Notes: generated by a model from the letters alone, not told the origin. DNA of 64,000 nt from Bubalus kerabau (GCF_029407905.1 NC_073642.1:9920001-9984000), one strand, 5' to 3'; shown: positions 22,421 to 35,079, numbered from the stretch's first letter. A program made the numbers and translations.

Positions 22421-24119
22421 GGATTTTGTCCTAGAAAATGTGGAGTTTCTGAAATTAGTATGCATGACTAAATTGATGAGTTTTGAGATTCAAAGGATGA
22501 TGCCCACTTATAAAATGGAAATTTTCTGTTAAAATAGGTGATATAGGAATACAACTTAATGTTATAATGATAAAATGAAAAGTATGCCAACATTTTTTCA
22601 GCCATTCTGATTACAAATAGATGATATGCAGAGACCATGGAAGAAAATAATTCCCAAATATAAGGGCTTTTTTGTTTTTTAATTTTATGGAGGTGTTACC
22701 AAACTCAGATTCAGCTGCTTATCACTTAAGAAGCCAATATTTGAGAGACAGGTGTTGAAGGAAAGGAAAGATAGTTTTATTGAGGAAGCCAGCAATTCTG
22801 GGGAGAAGGTGGACTCATGTCCCAAAGAAACAACTCTTTACAGATAATCAAGGGCAAAAGCTTTTAAAAGGGAGTTTCAAAGGTGTACAGGCAAAAAGAG
22901 GGGGCTATATGCAGAACAGCACAGCCAGCTCCAAGAGTAATCTTGAAATTAGTCATGGGCTGTCTGATCAGCATCACCTTGATTGCTTTAACTACAGTTA
23001 ATCTGTAGTTCCAGGGTTGGCTTGTTCTCATTTTCTTGAGGCCAGTTCTTAGAACTGTGCAAGGTGAAGCAGTTTATGTCATGGTTACAGTCAGGTTATC
23101 ATGTAGTTAACTTCATCTACCTGGTGGGGATTTCAGTATCTGTAAAATGGCTCAAAGGATACCAGTTCAGTTCAGTTAAGTCACTCAGTCATGTCTGACT
23201 CTTTGCGACCCCATGGACTGCAGCACTCCAGGCTTCCCTGTCCATCACCATCTCCCGACGGTTACTCAAACTCATGTCCATTGAGTTGGTGATGCCATCC
23301 AACCATCTCATCCTATGTCATCCCCTTCTCCTTCCACCTTTAATCATTCCCAGCATCAGGGTCTTTTCAAATGAGTCAGTTCTTCACATCAGGTGGCCCA
23401 AGTATTGGAGATTCAGCTTCAACATCAGTCCTTCCAATAAAAATTCAGGACTGATTTCCTTTAGGATGGACTGGTTGGATCTCCTTGCTGCCCAAGGAAC
23501 TCTCAAGAGTCTTCTCCAACATTACAGTTCAACAGCATCAATTCTTTGGCTCTCAGCTTTCTTTATAGCCCAACTCTCACATCCATACATGATTAGTGGA
23601 AAAACCATAGCTTTGACTAGACGGACCTTTGTTGGCAAAGTAATGTCTCTGCTTTTTAATATGCTGTCTAGGTTGGTCATAACTTTTCTTCTAAGGAGCA
23701 AGTATCTTTTAATTTCATGACTGTAATCACCATCTGCAGTGATTTTGGGGCCCCTCAAAAATAAAGTCTGTCACTGTTTCCATTGTTTCCCTGTCTATTT
23801 TCCATGAAGTGATAGGACCAGATGCCATGATTTCAGTGGTCTGAATGTTGAGTTTTAAGCCAATTTTTTTCACTCTCCTCTTTTACTTTCATCAAGAGGC
23901 TCTTTAGTTCTTCACTTTCTGCCATAAGGGTGGTGTCATATGCATATCTAAAGTTATTGATATTTTTCCCAGCAATCTTGATTCCACCTTGTGCTTTATC
24001 CAACCCAGCATTTCTCATGATTTACTCTGCATAAAAGTTAAATAAGCAGGGTGACAATATACAACCTTGGCATACTTCTTTCCCTATTTGGAACCACTCT
24101 GTTGTTCCATGTCCAGTTC

Positions 24120-24244
24120 TAACTGTTGCTTCTTTTTTTTAAATATAAATGTATTTATTTTAATTGGAGGCTAATTACTTTACAATATTGTATTGGTTTT
24201 GCCATACATGAACATGAATCTGCCATGGGTAACTGTTGCTTCTT
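24120..24244 (-). mobile_element. 95-bp L1 3' end nested in BovB, perfect 15-bp TSD
   Basis: TAACTGTTGCTTCTT occurs at 24120-24134 and 24230-24244. Between them (24135-24229) lies poly(T) followed by the reverse of a ruminant L1 3' terminus (taattggaggctaatt ... ttgccatacatgaac). Removing it restores a continuous BovB. Confidence 0.93.
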
Positions 24245-24704
24245 GACCTGCTTACAGATTTCTCAGGAGGCAGGTCAGGTGGTCTGGTAGTTCCATCTCT
24301 TGAGGAATTTTCCATAGTTTGTTGTGATCCACACAAAGGCTTTGGCATAGTCAATAAAGCAGAAATAAATGTTTTTCTAGAAGTCTCTTGCTTTTTCGAT
24401 GATCCAGCAGATGTTGCCAATTTGATCTCTGGTTCTTCTGCCTTTTCTAAATCCAGACTAAACATCTTGAAGTTCCCGGTTCATGTGCTGTTGAAGCCTG
24501 GCTTGGAGAATTTTGAGCATTACTTTGCTAGCGTGTGAGATGAGTGCAATTGTGCAGTAGTTTGAACATTCTTTGGCATTGCCTTTCTTTGGGATTGGAA
24601 TGAAAACTGATCTTTTCCACTCCTGTGGCTATTGAGTTTTCCAAATTTTCTGGCATATTGAGTGCAGCATTTTCACTGCAACATCTTTCAGGATTTGAAA
24701 TAGC

Positions 24705-24817
24705 TCAACTGGAATTCCCATGGATGGAGGAGCCTGGTAGGCTGCAGTCCATGGGGTCACTAAGAGTCGGACATGATTGAGCGACTTCACTTCACTTTCA
24801 CTTTCAACTGGAATTCC
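24705..24817 (+). mobile_element. 85-bp Bov-tA 3' fragment nested in BovB, perfect 14-bp TSD
   Basis: TCAACTGGAATTCC flanks 24719-24803. The insert runs from catggatggaggagcctgg to the ttcactttcactt tail of a Bov-tA SINE. Removing it restores BovB. Confidence 0.93.
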
Positions 24818-24829
24818 ATCACCTCCACT

Positions 24830-25177
24830 AGATTTTTCTTTTTCTTTTTTTTTTTTCGCATTTGAAGTTAATTTTTTTTTAATTTTTTTTAATTTAATTT
24901 TATTTTTTAAACTTTACATAATTGTATTAGTTTTGCCAAATATCAAAATGAATCCGCCACAGGTATACATGTGTTCCCCATCCTGAACCCTCCTCCCTCC
25001 TCCCTCCCCACACCATCCCTCTGGGTCGTCCCAGTGCACCAGCCCCAAGCATCCAGTATCGTGCGTCGAACCTGGACTGGCAACTCGTTTCATACATGAT
25101 ATTTTACATGTTTCAATGCCATTCTCCCAAATCTTCCCACCCTCTCCCTCCCTCTCAGAGTCCATAAGAGATTTTTC
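24830..25177 (-). mobile_element. 330-bp ruminant L1 3' end at the BovB 5' edge, 9-bp TSD
   Basis: AGATTTTTC flanks 24839-25168. The insert begins with a T-rich (minus-strand A-rich) tail and carries the conserved L1 3' end: ttgccaaatatcaaaatgaat, a C-rich block (cctccctcctccctcccc), and ggactggcaactcg. The minus strand of the C-rich block is a G-run polypurine tract. Confidence 0.9.
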
Positions 25178-25232
25178 AAAGGATATGGTTCACAGTATTA
25201 GCCCTTGAGGCAAAACTAAAAGTCCTTGCCTT

Positions 25233-25533
25233 TGTTTCATGGCTACTGCTGCTGCTGCTAAGTCGCTTCAGTCATGTCCGACTCTGTGAGACCCCATAGA
25301 TGGCAGCCCACCAGGCTCCCCCATCCCTGAGGCTCTCCAGGCAAGAACACTGGAGTGGGTTTCCATTTCCATCTCCAATGCATGAAAGTGAAAAGTGAAA
25401 GTGAAGTCGCTCAGTCAGGTCTGACTCTTAGCGACCCCATGGACTGCAGCCTGCCAGGCTCCTCTGTCCATGGGATTTTCCAGGCAAGAGCGCTGCAGTG
25501 GGTTGCCATTGCCTTCTCCGTGTTTCATGGCTA
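25233..25533 (-). mobile_element. Dimeric Bov-A SINE with (AGC)n tail, antisense, perfect 13-bp TSD
   Basis: TGTTTCATGGCTA flanks 25246-25520. The plus strand starts with gctgctgctgctaag (reverse of the AGC tail), followed by two Bov-A units separated by a gaaagtgaaaagtgaaag linker. Confidence 0.95.
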
Positions 25534-26149
25534 AAGTATTATAATTTTGTCTTTTTAAATATTTTGTGTCTCATTTTCTCATTAAATTTATTCTTTGGCT
25601 GAAGTTTTTCTACATGTAAGAGACAGGTGGAGGACATGGTTGGGTGGGGGGTTGTGTCTCATAGGGTACAACGTCTCATAGGTTCCTACTTGGTTACAAA
25701 GAGATTATATATGCAATTATATATGCAATTGTTTTCTTGTTTATTTAGTAAGTGTACCTTATAATGCTTATATCCTGCTTTTATTTACTCATTAATTTTT
25801 ATTAAAATTCAATAATCCATCTCCCTATTAATAAGTGAAACCCTGCAATTAAAATTAATTTGATCCATATTCCCAATCCTACATCAAAATATATTCCAGG
25901 ATCTTCCCCCAGATATAACTACCATTGTGGATTTGGGCAGTAGTCTTTCTAAACTTTTCTTTATATTTTCTAACTACTTTACCTCTAGCATCTTAATTAT
26001 AATATTCAGTCCTTAATCTGTCACTATTTATATCCTACATCTGAGTAAACTTGTCCTCTCTTTGCTCACACTCCACATTTCTACACTTTAATATTGTGGA
26101 CTAAATTTTCCAATTGGTAAAAACATGCTATCATTTTCCATTTTTGTTT
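25534..26149. other. AT-rich, no confident element
   Basis: May include the remaining end of the LTR. A 12-bp near repeat (tatatgcaatta) is at about 25707-25730. Confidence 0.3.
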
Positions 26150-27040
26150 AAAATAATTCATGAATATTACTTCTTCCATTTTTACTTTGAAGTAAATTTT
26201 CTTATAGTTCTTTCAGAGAAATTTCATACATTGTAAATTGTTCACATCTGAAAAAAGTCTTTATTATCCCTTTCCATTTTAAATTATGGTTTGGCTGGTT
26301 TGGCTGAATATAGCATGCTGGGTTCAAAATATTTTTCTCAGAACTTGGAAGGTGTTACTTTATTGTGTTCTTGTGTTTAGCACTACTGATGAGAAATCTG
26401 GTGTCAGTATGATTTCCATTCCTTATAAACAATGATTCTTTTTCTTCTGGCATCTTTTAAGAGTATTTTCCTTTCAGTATTAATATGAAATTTCATTTCA
26501 TTGTGTTTTGATGTGACTTTTGTCTTGTTTTTGGTTAAATTTATCCTGCTCAGTACTCTGTGTACCCATTCAATTTGAGAATATATGTCATTTATTTATG
26601 TATAGATGTATGTATTCTATTATTAATATTCATATAACAGTTCTGGGCTATCTCTTGCTACCTTTTTTCCAAATAGTTCTTCTTCCTCATTCTCTCTGCT
26701 CAACATACAAGCGTTTTTTAGAAGAATGTTGGAAAATTTGTATCTATCTTTAAAATATTTAGACTTCTAGTTGGCACCTTTTTCCTACCTTGTCTGTTTT
26801 GTGATCCACACACATTGCTCAGTTTAACTTTAGATCTTTTTGATTTGGTGTTCAATACTATACTTGCTATTCAGTAGATACAATAATTATTTAGATATGA
26901 TTATTTATGCAAATTTTGACACTAATCATTACAGACATATTTTTAACTTGCAAAATCTCTATTTTGTTCTTTTTATTATTAATTGCTTAATTATTTATTT
27001 CTTTTTTTTTTTTAATGACAGTCATTCCACCCTTTATTGC
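26150..27040 (-). mobile_element. Probable old L1 ORF1-region remnant, antisense
   Basis: Phrases such as ggctgaatatagcatgctggg, tgatgagaaatctggtgtcag and ttaagagtattttcc follow the order of the antisense 5'/ORF1 region of older mammalian L1. Highly decayed; ends uncertain. Confidence 0.45.
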
Positions 27041-30000
27041 TCCTAATTTAAGGGTTTCTTTTTGTGTGTATTTGAACAATTACCTTTGTTATCCTGGGTA
27101 TACGTTTTTCTTATCTTTGGATTTGCTGATTCTCTATCATGTAAATGGCCTTTCACAAATGTTTGATGAACCCTGATTCTGTATTCAGCTTCCATGATAG
27201 ACTTCTCTGCGTATTTCCTGCTCAGCAGCACATCCCCTGATGTGGAAACCTTAGCTTCTCGTTCAGGCTTGTTGCCTACTTTATTTCTTCATGCGATGCC
27301 TCACAGTTTTGTGTTCACTGTGATTTCTCCATTGTTTTTCAAGTGTATGCATTATCAATTTTTCATATCTAGTTTATTAGTTAATTTCATATATCTTGTT
27401 TATATCCTCTGTAGTGGTTTTCATGAATGAACTCAGCATCTTAAAACCATGACGAGCAGAACATACCCCTGGCGGTAGGCAGTCCCACCGTTGACACACT
27501 CTCCAGTGTTTTCACGTGCCTCTGCTCTTCTCTTGGCCTCGTTCTCCTGATACCAGTGTGGCTGCCACAATCCAGATGTTCCATCTTGCCACCAGTACCC
27601 TAATCAGGGAAGGATCAGGTTGGGACTGAAAGGTTTCTCCTTCCCAGAAATGTCATTTTCTTTTCTCACTTCACAGGCCAGAAATGGTGGCAAGTGCACT
27701 CCTTAATTCAAGGGAAACAGAAATAAACACTGTTTACCAAAAGAGAATAGGATATTGTAATGATTGACTCTGGTAAACCATACCTCGTCTGTTGGGTATG
27801 GGCAATTGCAATTCCAAAGTAATATACTTTATGTTTTTATTAAAAAGAAAAGGTGTGTTGATTTTGGATAAACAGATAAAGTATTTGCTGTATTGGAATT
27901 CTAATCTAGTTTCTTAAAATCCTAGATTTTTAAAAGAATTTTATTTTATATTTTTAAAATCCTAGACTTAGAAAATTCAATACTTTCACTTTTATGATTA
28001 TTATCTCTGTAACATGCTTCAGAAATAAAATAAAAATCTATTTATGAGACCGATTTTGAATCTATAAGTTTGACTTTAAGTTTCTCATCTAGTTGTCATC
28101 CTTATTTTATATAGTGAAAGAAAATCTTTGCTTGGTGAGTGATGGACATAACGAGGACTTTATGAATGAAGAACCTCAGCTTTATTCTTAATTTTGCCTT
28201 CTTTCCAACCAGAAAGTAACATTTTCTTCAAAATACATTACATGTTTAGATCAGTCAGGATCTAACTTATATGTCTGGAGTAAATGGGTCTTTCAGTGAA
28301 TACCTGTTGAAGTTAGGGCAGAACTATATGTGTGGAGTCTGTAAGCTTTATTTCAGCTCCAAACAATAATAATAATGCTTTCCAGTGGGAGAGGTCACAA
28401 ATGAAATGTGCTATCATTTTTATCATTTTGATAAAATGAAGATGAAAACTTTCTCTACAGTGAAAACTAGCATAAAGCAAATTTAAACACTTTAAAAAAC
28501 TGAAAGAAATTATGTTGTGCAAATAAAATATCTAAAAAGTTATGGTCTTAATATTTTAATAAGCTATACAAATCTTTAGAAATGCATGAATAAATAAATG
28601 GGAAATGGAATGAAGAGACTAGTCAAAGGATGATAGAAATAACTAAAATAAGAACCAGATTTCTAAGTTACTAAATAAATGCAAAAGAAAATAATGAGAA
28701 CATTAATTTTTAAACATCTAAATATGCAGTGCTGACAAGGAATGCTGAAACAGATTTACTCACACATCGATGATGGGCTTACAAATTAGTGCAGATTTTG
28801 AGATATTAGCTTGGAATTGTGAATCAAAAACTTTGATGGCGCTTATATATTTTGATCCAATAATGCAATTCTTATATATTGCTAATTAAAAATTTTGAGA
28901 TCCAGATAGAGTTTTATGCATAAAGCTAAAGTTTGTAAATGAGGCATCTATAAATTGAAAAACTTGTAGACTTTATGGAAACTTTAAACACATAGCAAAA
29001 TTATTTTGATAACTAGAATCTACAGGTTTAAAATTATTTCTAACGTATCACCTCATTATGTAAAAGGTAATTCAGAGAGATTTAATCCACAATTTACATG
29101 ACTTCTCTCTAGGAATTTCTTTTTGCTTACCTGTATTTTTCTGCTGGTTCCAACGTTGCCACCTTAAGGAGAGTTTCCTTTGCCAAACTGTAAAATCAAA
29201 AAAATAACAAACAGCAACAAAATGTCTGTGATTCATCTCTGTCTGTGTTTCAGGCTTTAAAATCCTTCTGCACTGATTTGGTTCTCCTGATCCTGTCCGA
29301 GTACAAAAAAAGAAAGCATTACTTTATCTCAAGTTAAGGAACATGAGTTTCAAGTTTGTCGATTATATGAATGACTTCCCGATCATCTAACTAGTATGTG
29401 GCAGGACCTCAGTGCTGGTTTGTTGGTTTCCAGTTCAATGTTCACTCCACTTCTCCAAGATGTCTTTCCTTTGTATGAAGTGTGTACTTTATTGCTTGTA
29501 GACTTCACTGAAGATTATTTGTGTTTGGCAGATTAGCTGACTCTCCCTTTTGGGTGCCAAGTGAATACTTCTGAATTATTCCAGTTTTCTCAGTAACATA
29601 GCTGGGATGGGATTTTCTATGACAAAATGAGAGAATACGGAATCTGTCTATCAGACCAGGTCTGCACATAAATACAGAGGAATGCTCTAGATTGGTGCCG
29701 ACCCTGCAGTCCTTTGAGAAGCCATTTCGACAATCTGGAGAGAAGTAACCTAGTGCGGGTCATGAACACTTTCTTTCTGTCACCATGACCTGAACATCTG
29801 TGTGCTCTATTTTCTTTAAAATTGGGGAAAACTTCTCTGTAGCTGGCATTCTGGGATGGCATGAGAATTAATCATACTTTTTACCTGAGTTTCTTCTTCA
29901 AAACAAAAACACCTGTGCATGCAATAAAATATAAACTTATGAAAGCAATTGTTTCCACTTGGTCTTTATGGTCTAATGAATGCTATATTCGTACATATCC

Positions 30001-30236
30001 TCTGGGACTGCTAGCCTTTGTGTAATGTATTATTTCAAGAAAATATAACTATAGAAAATATAATCATATGGTCATAAAATTATAGAAAAATGGCCTGAAG
30101 AATTAATGACTTAGAAAAGCTTTGACCATACTGTATAAAATAAGAAAAATGTATGAATTTAAGTAGCCAGAAATAATTCTGAATTTGATATTCATTACTT
30201 TCATTGGAAAATATTTTTTAAAAACTTAAATTAATG
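27041..30236. other. 3.2 kb with no young insertion and no recognised gene
   Basis: Mostly AT-rich, with a less AT-rich patch at 27430-27720. I see no SINE, LINE, exon or RNA gene. No open frame longer than about 80 codons occurs. Confidence 0.4.
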
Positions 30237-30338
30237 TGTCTCATGCCCACTTCTTTCCAGCCACTGAGCAGATAAGTCCTTCCTTCACAGTAGTGCTAGA
30301 TGTAAAGCGCTCAGTGATCCAACCCTACCAGGCTGGGT

Positions 30339-30563
30339 CCTAATCCCTCTGTGCTTAGTCGCTCAGTCATGTCTTACTCTTTGCGACCCCATGGACTGTA
30401 GCCTACCAGACACCTCTGTCCATGGGGATTCTCCAGGCAAGAATACTGGAGTGGGTTGCTATGCCCTCCTCCTGGGATTCTTCCCAACCCAGGGATTGAA
30501 CCCAGGTCTGCATTGCAGGCAGATTCTTAACCTCTGAGCCACCAGGGAAACCCTCCTAACCCT
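30339..30563 (-). mobile_element. BovA2 SINE, antisense
   Basis: Reverse order from gtgcttagtcgctcagtcatg through caacccagggattgaaccc to gccaccagggaaaccc. The flanks tcctaatccct and tcctaaccctt are a probable imperfect TSD. Confidence 0.9.
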
Positions 30564-30884
30564 TCAAAACAATATAAATTTCACCTTGTCTAGGAACTTG
30601 CCCTTGTCCATAAACTCATCTCTTGCTCACGTGGGATCCTTCTGAATATCTTTCATACTCTAGCACAAAGTTAATTTCTCCCTGGAAACTTTGTGATTAC
30701 CCCTTGACCACACCTCATAGCACTTGAATAGTGCAGTGATCTCAAAGTATTGCAGTTATTGTGCACACACTGGTTTTCCCACTAATCGTGAATCCTTTGG
30801 TGCTATGGACACTATTCAGGCATTCTTATTACTAGGAATGTAACAGAAAGTAAAATAATATGTATTTATTTGATAAAAGAGGTT
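30564..30884 (+). mobile_element. Possible L2 LINE 3' fragment
   Basis: ccctggaaactttgtgattacccc, tttcccactaatcgtgaatcc and a closing gtatttatttgat fit the L2 3' end order. Low similarity; tentative. Confidence 0.35.
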
Positions 30885-31070
30885 CAATGCACGATACTGG
30901 ATGCTTGGGGCTATTGCACTGGGATGACCCAGAGGGATGGTATGAGGAGGGAGGAGGGAGGAGGGTTCAGGATGGGGAAACACATGTATACCTGTGGCGG
31001 ATTCATTATGATATTTGGCATAACTAATACAATTTTGTAAAGTTTAAAAATAAAAAACAATTAAAAAAAA
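30885..31070 (+). mobile_element. Ruminant L1 3' end, 5' truncated
   Basis: It carries the same 3' segment as 24839-25168 but in sense orientation: gatactggatgcttggggct, a gaggagggaggagggaggaggg tract, cctgtggcggattcatt, ttgtaaagttt, then an A-rich tail. Only the last ~185 bp are present. Confidence 0.9.
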
Positions 31071-33351
31071 AGTGAATGAGAATACCCTGTATCTCATATT
31101 TTGATGTGTTTCCCAAAGGATTTTCTCTCATTTAATATGAGAATATACTAAATGAAAATATTTCAAAAAATGACTATCATATTTTCTATACTCAAAGGAG
31201 ATTTGAAATTGATTCAGATAGATATTCAAGTTAAAAATGATCTCTTCAGTCTTTAATAGCAAGTGGGGCAATATGAATTTTATTTTCAAAAAGTCTAAAG
31301 ATAATGATGATAAAAGCATCAATAATGCATAATCAAAGTCTGTATATCTAATGTTTTTGACCTAATAATGGTGCTCAGTAATGGCTGACATCGGAATAAC
31401 CTGGGGCTATATAAAATACTGATTCATTGGCCCCACCCAATTGATTGGAGGAGTGGTGAGCATCTAAAAGTTCCCTAGATGTATTTAATTTGCAGATTAC
31501 TAAGCTCTGCCTTACAACAAAATAACTTCCAAATGTTATATGTGTTGCATCTGGAAACAAAGTGGACTTTACAGATAAATTAGTTCTTATCTTCTTGTGA
31601 ATCTCTAAATTTTTTCATGAGTCACAGAATTCAAGCTGAGAAGTATGTCATCTGGCTGTGAATAAAACCCCACTATATAAGGTAAACCCTTTTCTTACCC
31701 ACTGAGTGTTGGGTCATTGGTACACCAATAAACCCAAAGCACAGAGTTGGAGATGCAACATGGAATCCTTATGGCTCATTATTACAGACATATGAGAAGC
31801 TGTGGCAGTTTACCCCTTACAAAATTCCCTTTGAAATAGTAACTTCTACAGTCTTCATGGATGGACTGTATATAATTATCCACAGATTCAAAAATTAATA
31901 ATTTCCTATGTAGGGATTGAAAAAAAAATCCATTTGAGAAATAGCTTCCTCTTTGCCTGGAGTCAAATATCCAATAGCTACTTCAATGAAAAGAAAACAA
32001 AGACATATCCAGTGATGATTTTAAGCAGCAGCAAGTGATCTGTATTTTATTATGGTAGTCAGCTGTTTTATCACACACACACACACACACACACACATAA
32101 ATAATCACAGTTAAACAACTTTGGGAACAAAGAATCTGATTCAGGACAAAATGAACTTTTCCCCAAAAAATCCAGATATGTGTTTTGCTTATGCTTGCAA
32201 CAAGCTGTGATTCCCATGTGAAAGGTATCAATCTATTTCCTCTTCCTGTCAATCACTTGTGTCTCACAGGGTCCTGGTATGTGGGGTCATGACCTTCTTC
32301 CTGGATAGGAGCCAAAAGCCACCAGTAATTTGACTGCTATAATTATTTAGACCGTTTCTAATAAGCCTAAAAATGTGATGTTAACATTTTTCACATGTTT
32401 GTAGTTTTCTGGCCTTCAAGTTATCCTCAGCTTGCCATTGTACACTTTAGTTATACTGGAAGAAAACATAATTTTCAATAACTAAACTTTGATTGTTGCT
32501 TTACCTTGGAAACAGCCGTGCCTCTAGGACCATAAGATACTATTTCTTTAGAATTTTTTCCTAGGATGGGGCAAACTTTGACAATAATCAAAATCTATTC
32601 AACATAAATTTACTGAGCATTTACTATGTGCGAGGTTCTCAGGATTAAAAGAAAAATATCAAGTCCAGGTCTTCAAGTAGATGAACTGACAAAAAATTAA
32701 TTGACCCTTTATGTGATTAGTAAAGGCACGTCATTTAAATCCCTGATCTATGATGAGCAAATAAACTGGGTAGATGTGGATATATGTATAATACATAATT
32801 TATTTATATATATATATATATATACACATACATATATAATTTAGCAGTATATGGGAAATATAGAAAGAATCCTATAGCCTTAATCTGAATAAATGAGTCT
32901 TTATCATGTCTTTAGAGAAGCTTGTCTTCAAGATCAACTTTTACATACCAAAGACCCAGGAAGAACGAAAGAACCGGGTGCTTCTGAATTGATTCTGCAG
33001 AGGCAGGTCCCATCATAAATGTTCTTCAGGATCAGTCTTCCTGGCTGACCTGGAGCCATGTGTTTGGTTAACGACATGGGTAAATATCCTCAGCCAATCA
33101 CAGACAGCAGAAAACAAACCAAACATTGTTAGAATCCATCCTTGGCAGTTGAATGATTTGGGTTCAGTTTCAAAAACATTTATTGAATAGAAATTAAAAA
33201 AAAAAAACAGTCTGGGTGTGATTATATCAACTTGAATTGCCCAGGGGTGCCCAGATTAAATATTACTTTTGGGAGTGCTACTGAGGATGTTTCCTGATGA
33301 GATGAGCTTTTGAATCAGTGGACTCAGTAAATCATCCTCTTCAACATGGAT
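31071..33351. other. No young insertion; two microsatellites
   Basis: Contains (CA)13 at 32072-32097 and an AT/(TA)n run near 32800-32842. At 32598-32640, atttactgagcatttactatgtgcgagg matches the start of a common ancient mammalian repeat. Otherwise unrecognised; no exon seen. Confidence 0.4.
32072..32097. repeat. (CA)13 microsatellite
   Basis: Uninterrupted CA dinucleotide run, not attached to a visible SINE. Confidence 0.95.
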
Positions 33352-33546
33352 GGCTTCGCTGGTACCTCAGCTGGTGAAGAATCTGCTGCAATGCAGGAGA
33401 CCTGGGTTCCATCCCTGGGTTGGGAAAATCCCCTGGAGAAGGGAGAGACCGCCTACTCCAGTACTCTGGCCTGGAGAATTCCATGGACTGCATAGTCCAT
33501 GGGGTTGCAAAGAGTTGGGCACGACTGAGGAACTTTCGCTTTCACT
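33352..33546 (+). mobile_element. Bov-tA SINE, full length
   Basis: tRNA-Glu head (ggtacctcagctgg A-box region; gggttccatccc B box), Bov-A body and a ttcgctttcactcc end. Confidence 0.92.
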
Positions 33547-33689
33547 CCAGGGAGTGTCATAAAAGCATAAAAACACATGGATGCATCCAATCTGTTGAGG
33601 GCCTGGATAGAACAGGAAGTAAGGGAAGGAGGAATTTGTACCCATCTTCTGCCTCACTGCTTGAACGGGACAGTTCATCTCACCTTCCC

Positions 33690-33900
33690 CTGCCTTTAGA
33701 CTGAGATTAACAGCGTTGGCTCCCCAGTTCTCAGACCTTCAGATTCAGACTAAATTATATCACCAAATTCCAGAGTCTTTGGCTTGCAGACAGCAGATTG
33801 TGGGACTTCCCAATCTTCAGAATCACATGAGCTAATTGCTAAAAACAAATATCTTTTAGTATCTTATTGGTTCTGTTTCTCTGGAGAAGTCTGATTAATA
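33690..33900 (-). repeat. Old dispersed repeat, antisense copy
   Basis: aatcacatgagctaattgct... and ttggttctgtttctctggag are the reverse of the ccagagaaacagaacc family seen at 6930-7140. Family not named. Confidence 0.45.
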
Positions 33901-34105
33901 CAGTAAATATACAAAGGCAAATGGAAAAGCACCCTTTCCCTTTAGCTGCCTCCTTTAGCCAAAGGGGCAAATGCATGGACAAGTAACATGGTTCAGGTGG
34001 GATGTTCTCTGAAAAGGGAAGTGAAGGTATTAGCAGGGAGATATCCTATAAACATGAAAATAGAAAAAAGGCAGGAAAAAGTTACCAACTGTTTTATCTT
34101 CTTTG

Positions 34106-34297
34106 GGCTTCCCAGGCAGTGCTAGTGGTAAAGAACTTGCCTGCCAGTACAGGAGACTTAAGAGATACAGGTTCAGTCCCTGGGTCGGGAACATCCCCTG
34201 GAGGAGGGCGCAACTCACTCCAGTATTCTTGCCTGGAGAGTCCCTTGGACAGAGGAGCCTGGTGGGCTACAGTCCATGGGGTCACAAATAGTACAAT
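34106..34297 (+). mobile_element. BovA2/Bov-tA SINE, full length
   Basis: gggcttcccaggcagtgctagtgg head, ggttcagtccctgggtcg B box, then the Bov-A body to gtccatggggtcacaaatag. The last few bases of the consensus have decayed. Confidence 0.92.
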
Positions 34298-34334
34298 GAC
34301 CAATTAAATACACATGCAGTTTCAGGATGAGTGT

Positions 34335-34530
34335 TCTTGGGTTTTAGTCTGGGCTCCCTCAATTTCTAGCCATATTACTTGGAGAATGTGAATTACTTAA
34401 CTTCTCTGTGACTCAGCTTTCTCTTCTCTAAAGTGGCATCTGTCTCATAGATATATTATGGAGATAAAATATGAAAAAAGTAAAGCTTTTAAGTATAGAG
34501 CCCGACAAACAGTGAAAGCTCTATAAGTTG
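34335..34530 (+). mobile_element. MIR SINE
   Basis: It follows MIR order: gtctgggctccctcaatttc, ttacttaacttctctgtgact, agctttctcttctctaaag, ggagataaaatatg and agcccgacaaacag. Ancient and diverged but long. Confidence 0.65.
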
Positions 34531-35079
34531 CATTTATTGTTTTATTATTATTGTAGCCAAATGGAAATGCCCTTTGAGGACATAAATACAAAAAGAGAAA
34601 TTATCCCAGCCTAGTGGTCTTCTCTCTGACCAGACTGAGATTTTTACAGTCTTATCAGAGAGACTGTAGGGGATTTTTACAACCTTCTTCCAGGAAAAAA
34701 ATAAAAGAAAGGTTCATGCAGAAAACTGCTTGTCTGAAAGGTTGCTCTCTTAGTCATCTTTGGCCTTTAACCTATGCCTTGCCCCCTCCACCTATATTTA
34801 TTTCCATTTAGAAATCTCTCAGATATGATTTTGTGGGTTGACAGTCTAATTTCAGAAGAAAATATTTGGGCCTGAAAAAAAATGCAAAATAGCAGAAGGC
34901 TGAGACTGTTGTTCCAGCAACTGGCGCAGGAACTGAAAACACGGTTGGCTTCATATTTCAGGTTCAACTTAAAGCAGGTACCCGAGGCAATTAAGTTTCC
35001 TTGCCCCTTGAGTTTGAATATTTCCAACATGTCTGCAGAAGCGAGCGAGGTGACCTAATTGTACCTCTGCTTTTCACAT

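Larger units (their letters stand above)
23152..25185 (-). mobile_element. BovB LINE, antisense, host of three later insertions
   Basis: The BovB 3' tail is at the left (cagttcagttcag from 23163) and its 5' truncation is near 24829 (cacctccactag). The flanks carry TCAAAGGATA at 23152-23161 and 25176-25185. The second copy lies beyond an L1 tail that inserted at the BovB edge. The RT frame on the minus strand is broken (for example 23522-23758 and 23833-24018). With insertions removed the element is about 1.4 kb. Confidence 0.9.
22694..25245 (-). mobile_element. Probable ERV LTR, antisense, broken by a nested stack
   Basis: Plus-strand tgttacc near 22694 would be the LTR end. On the minus strand, AATAAA (plus tttatt at 22776-22781) is followed by a actatctttcc...ctgtctctcaa stretch typical of R-U5. 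The LTR parts are 22694-23161 and 25186-25245; everything between is BovB and its own insertions. Its far end is unclear and may lie beyond 25533. No retroviral genes are seen. Confidence 0.45.

Noticed and set aside
31640..31760. aataaaacccc...caccaataaaccc stretch as a possible second LTR end
   Set aside because: No U3/U5 layout, no TG/CA ends and no repeat partner were found; left unassigned.
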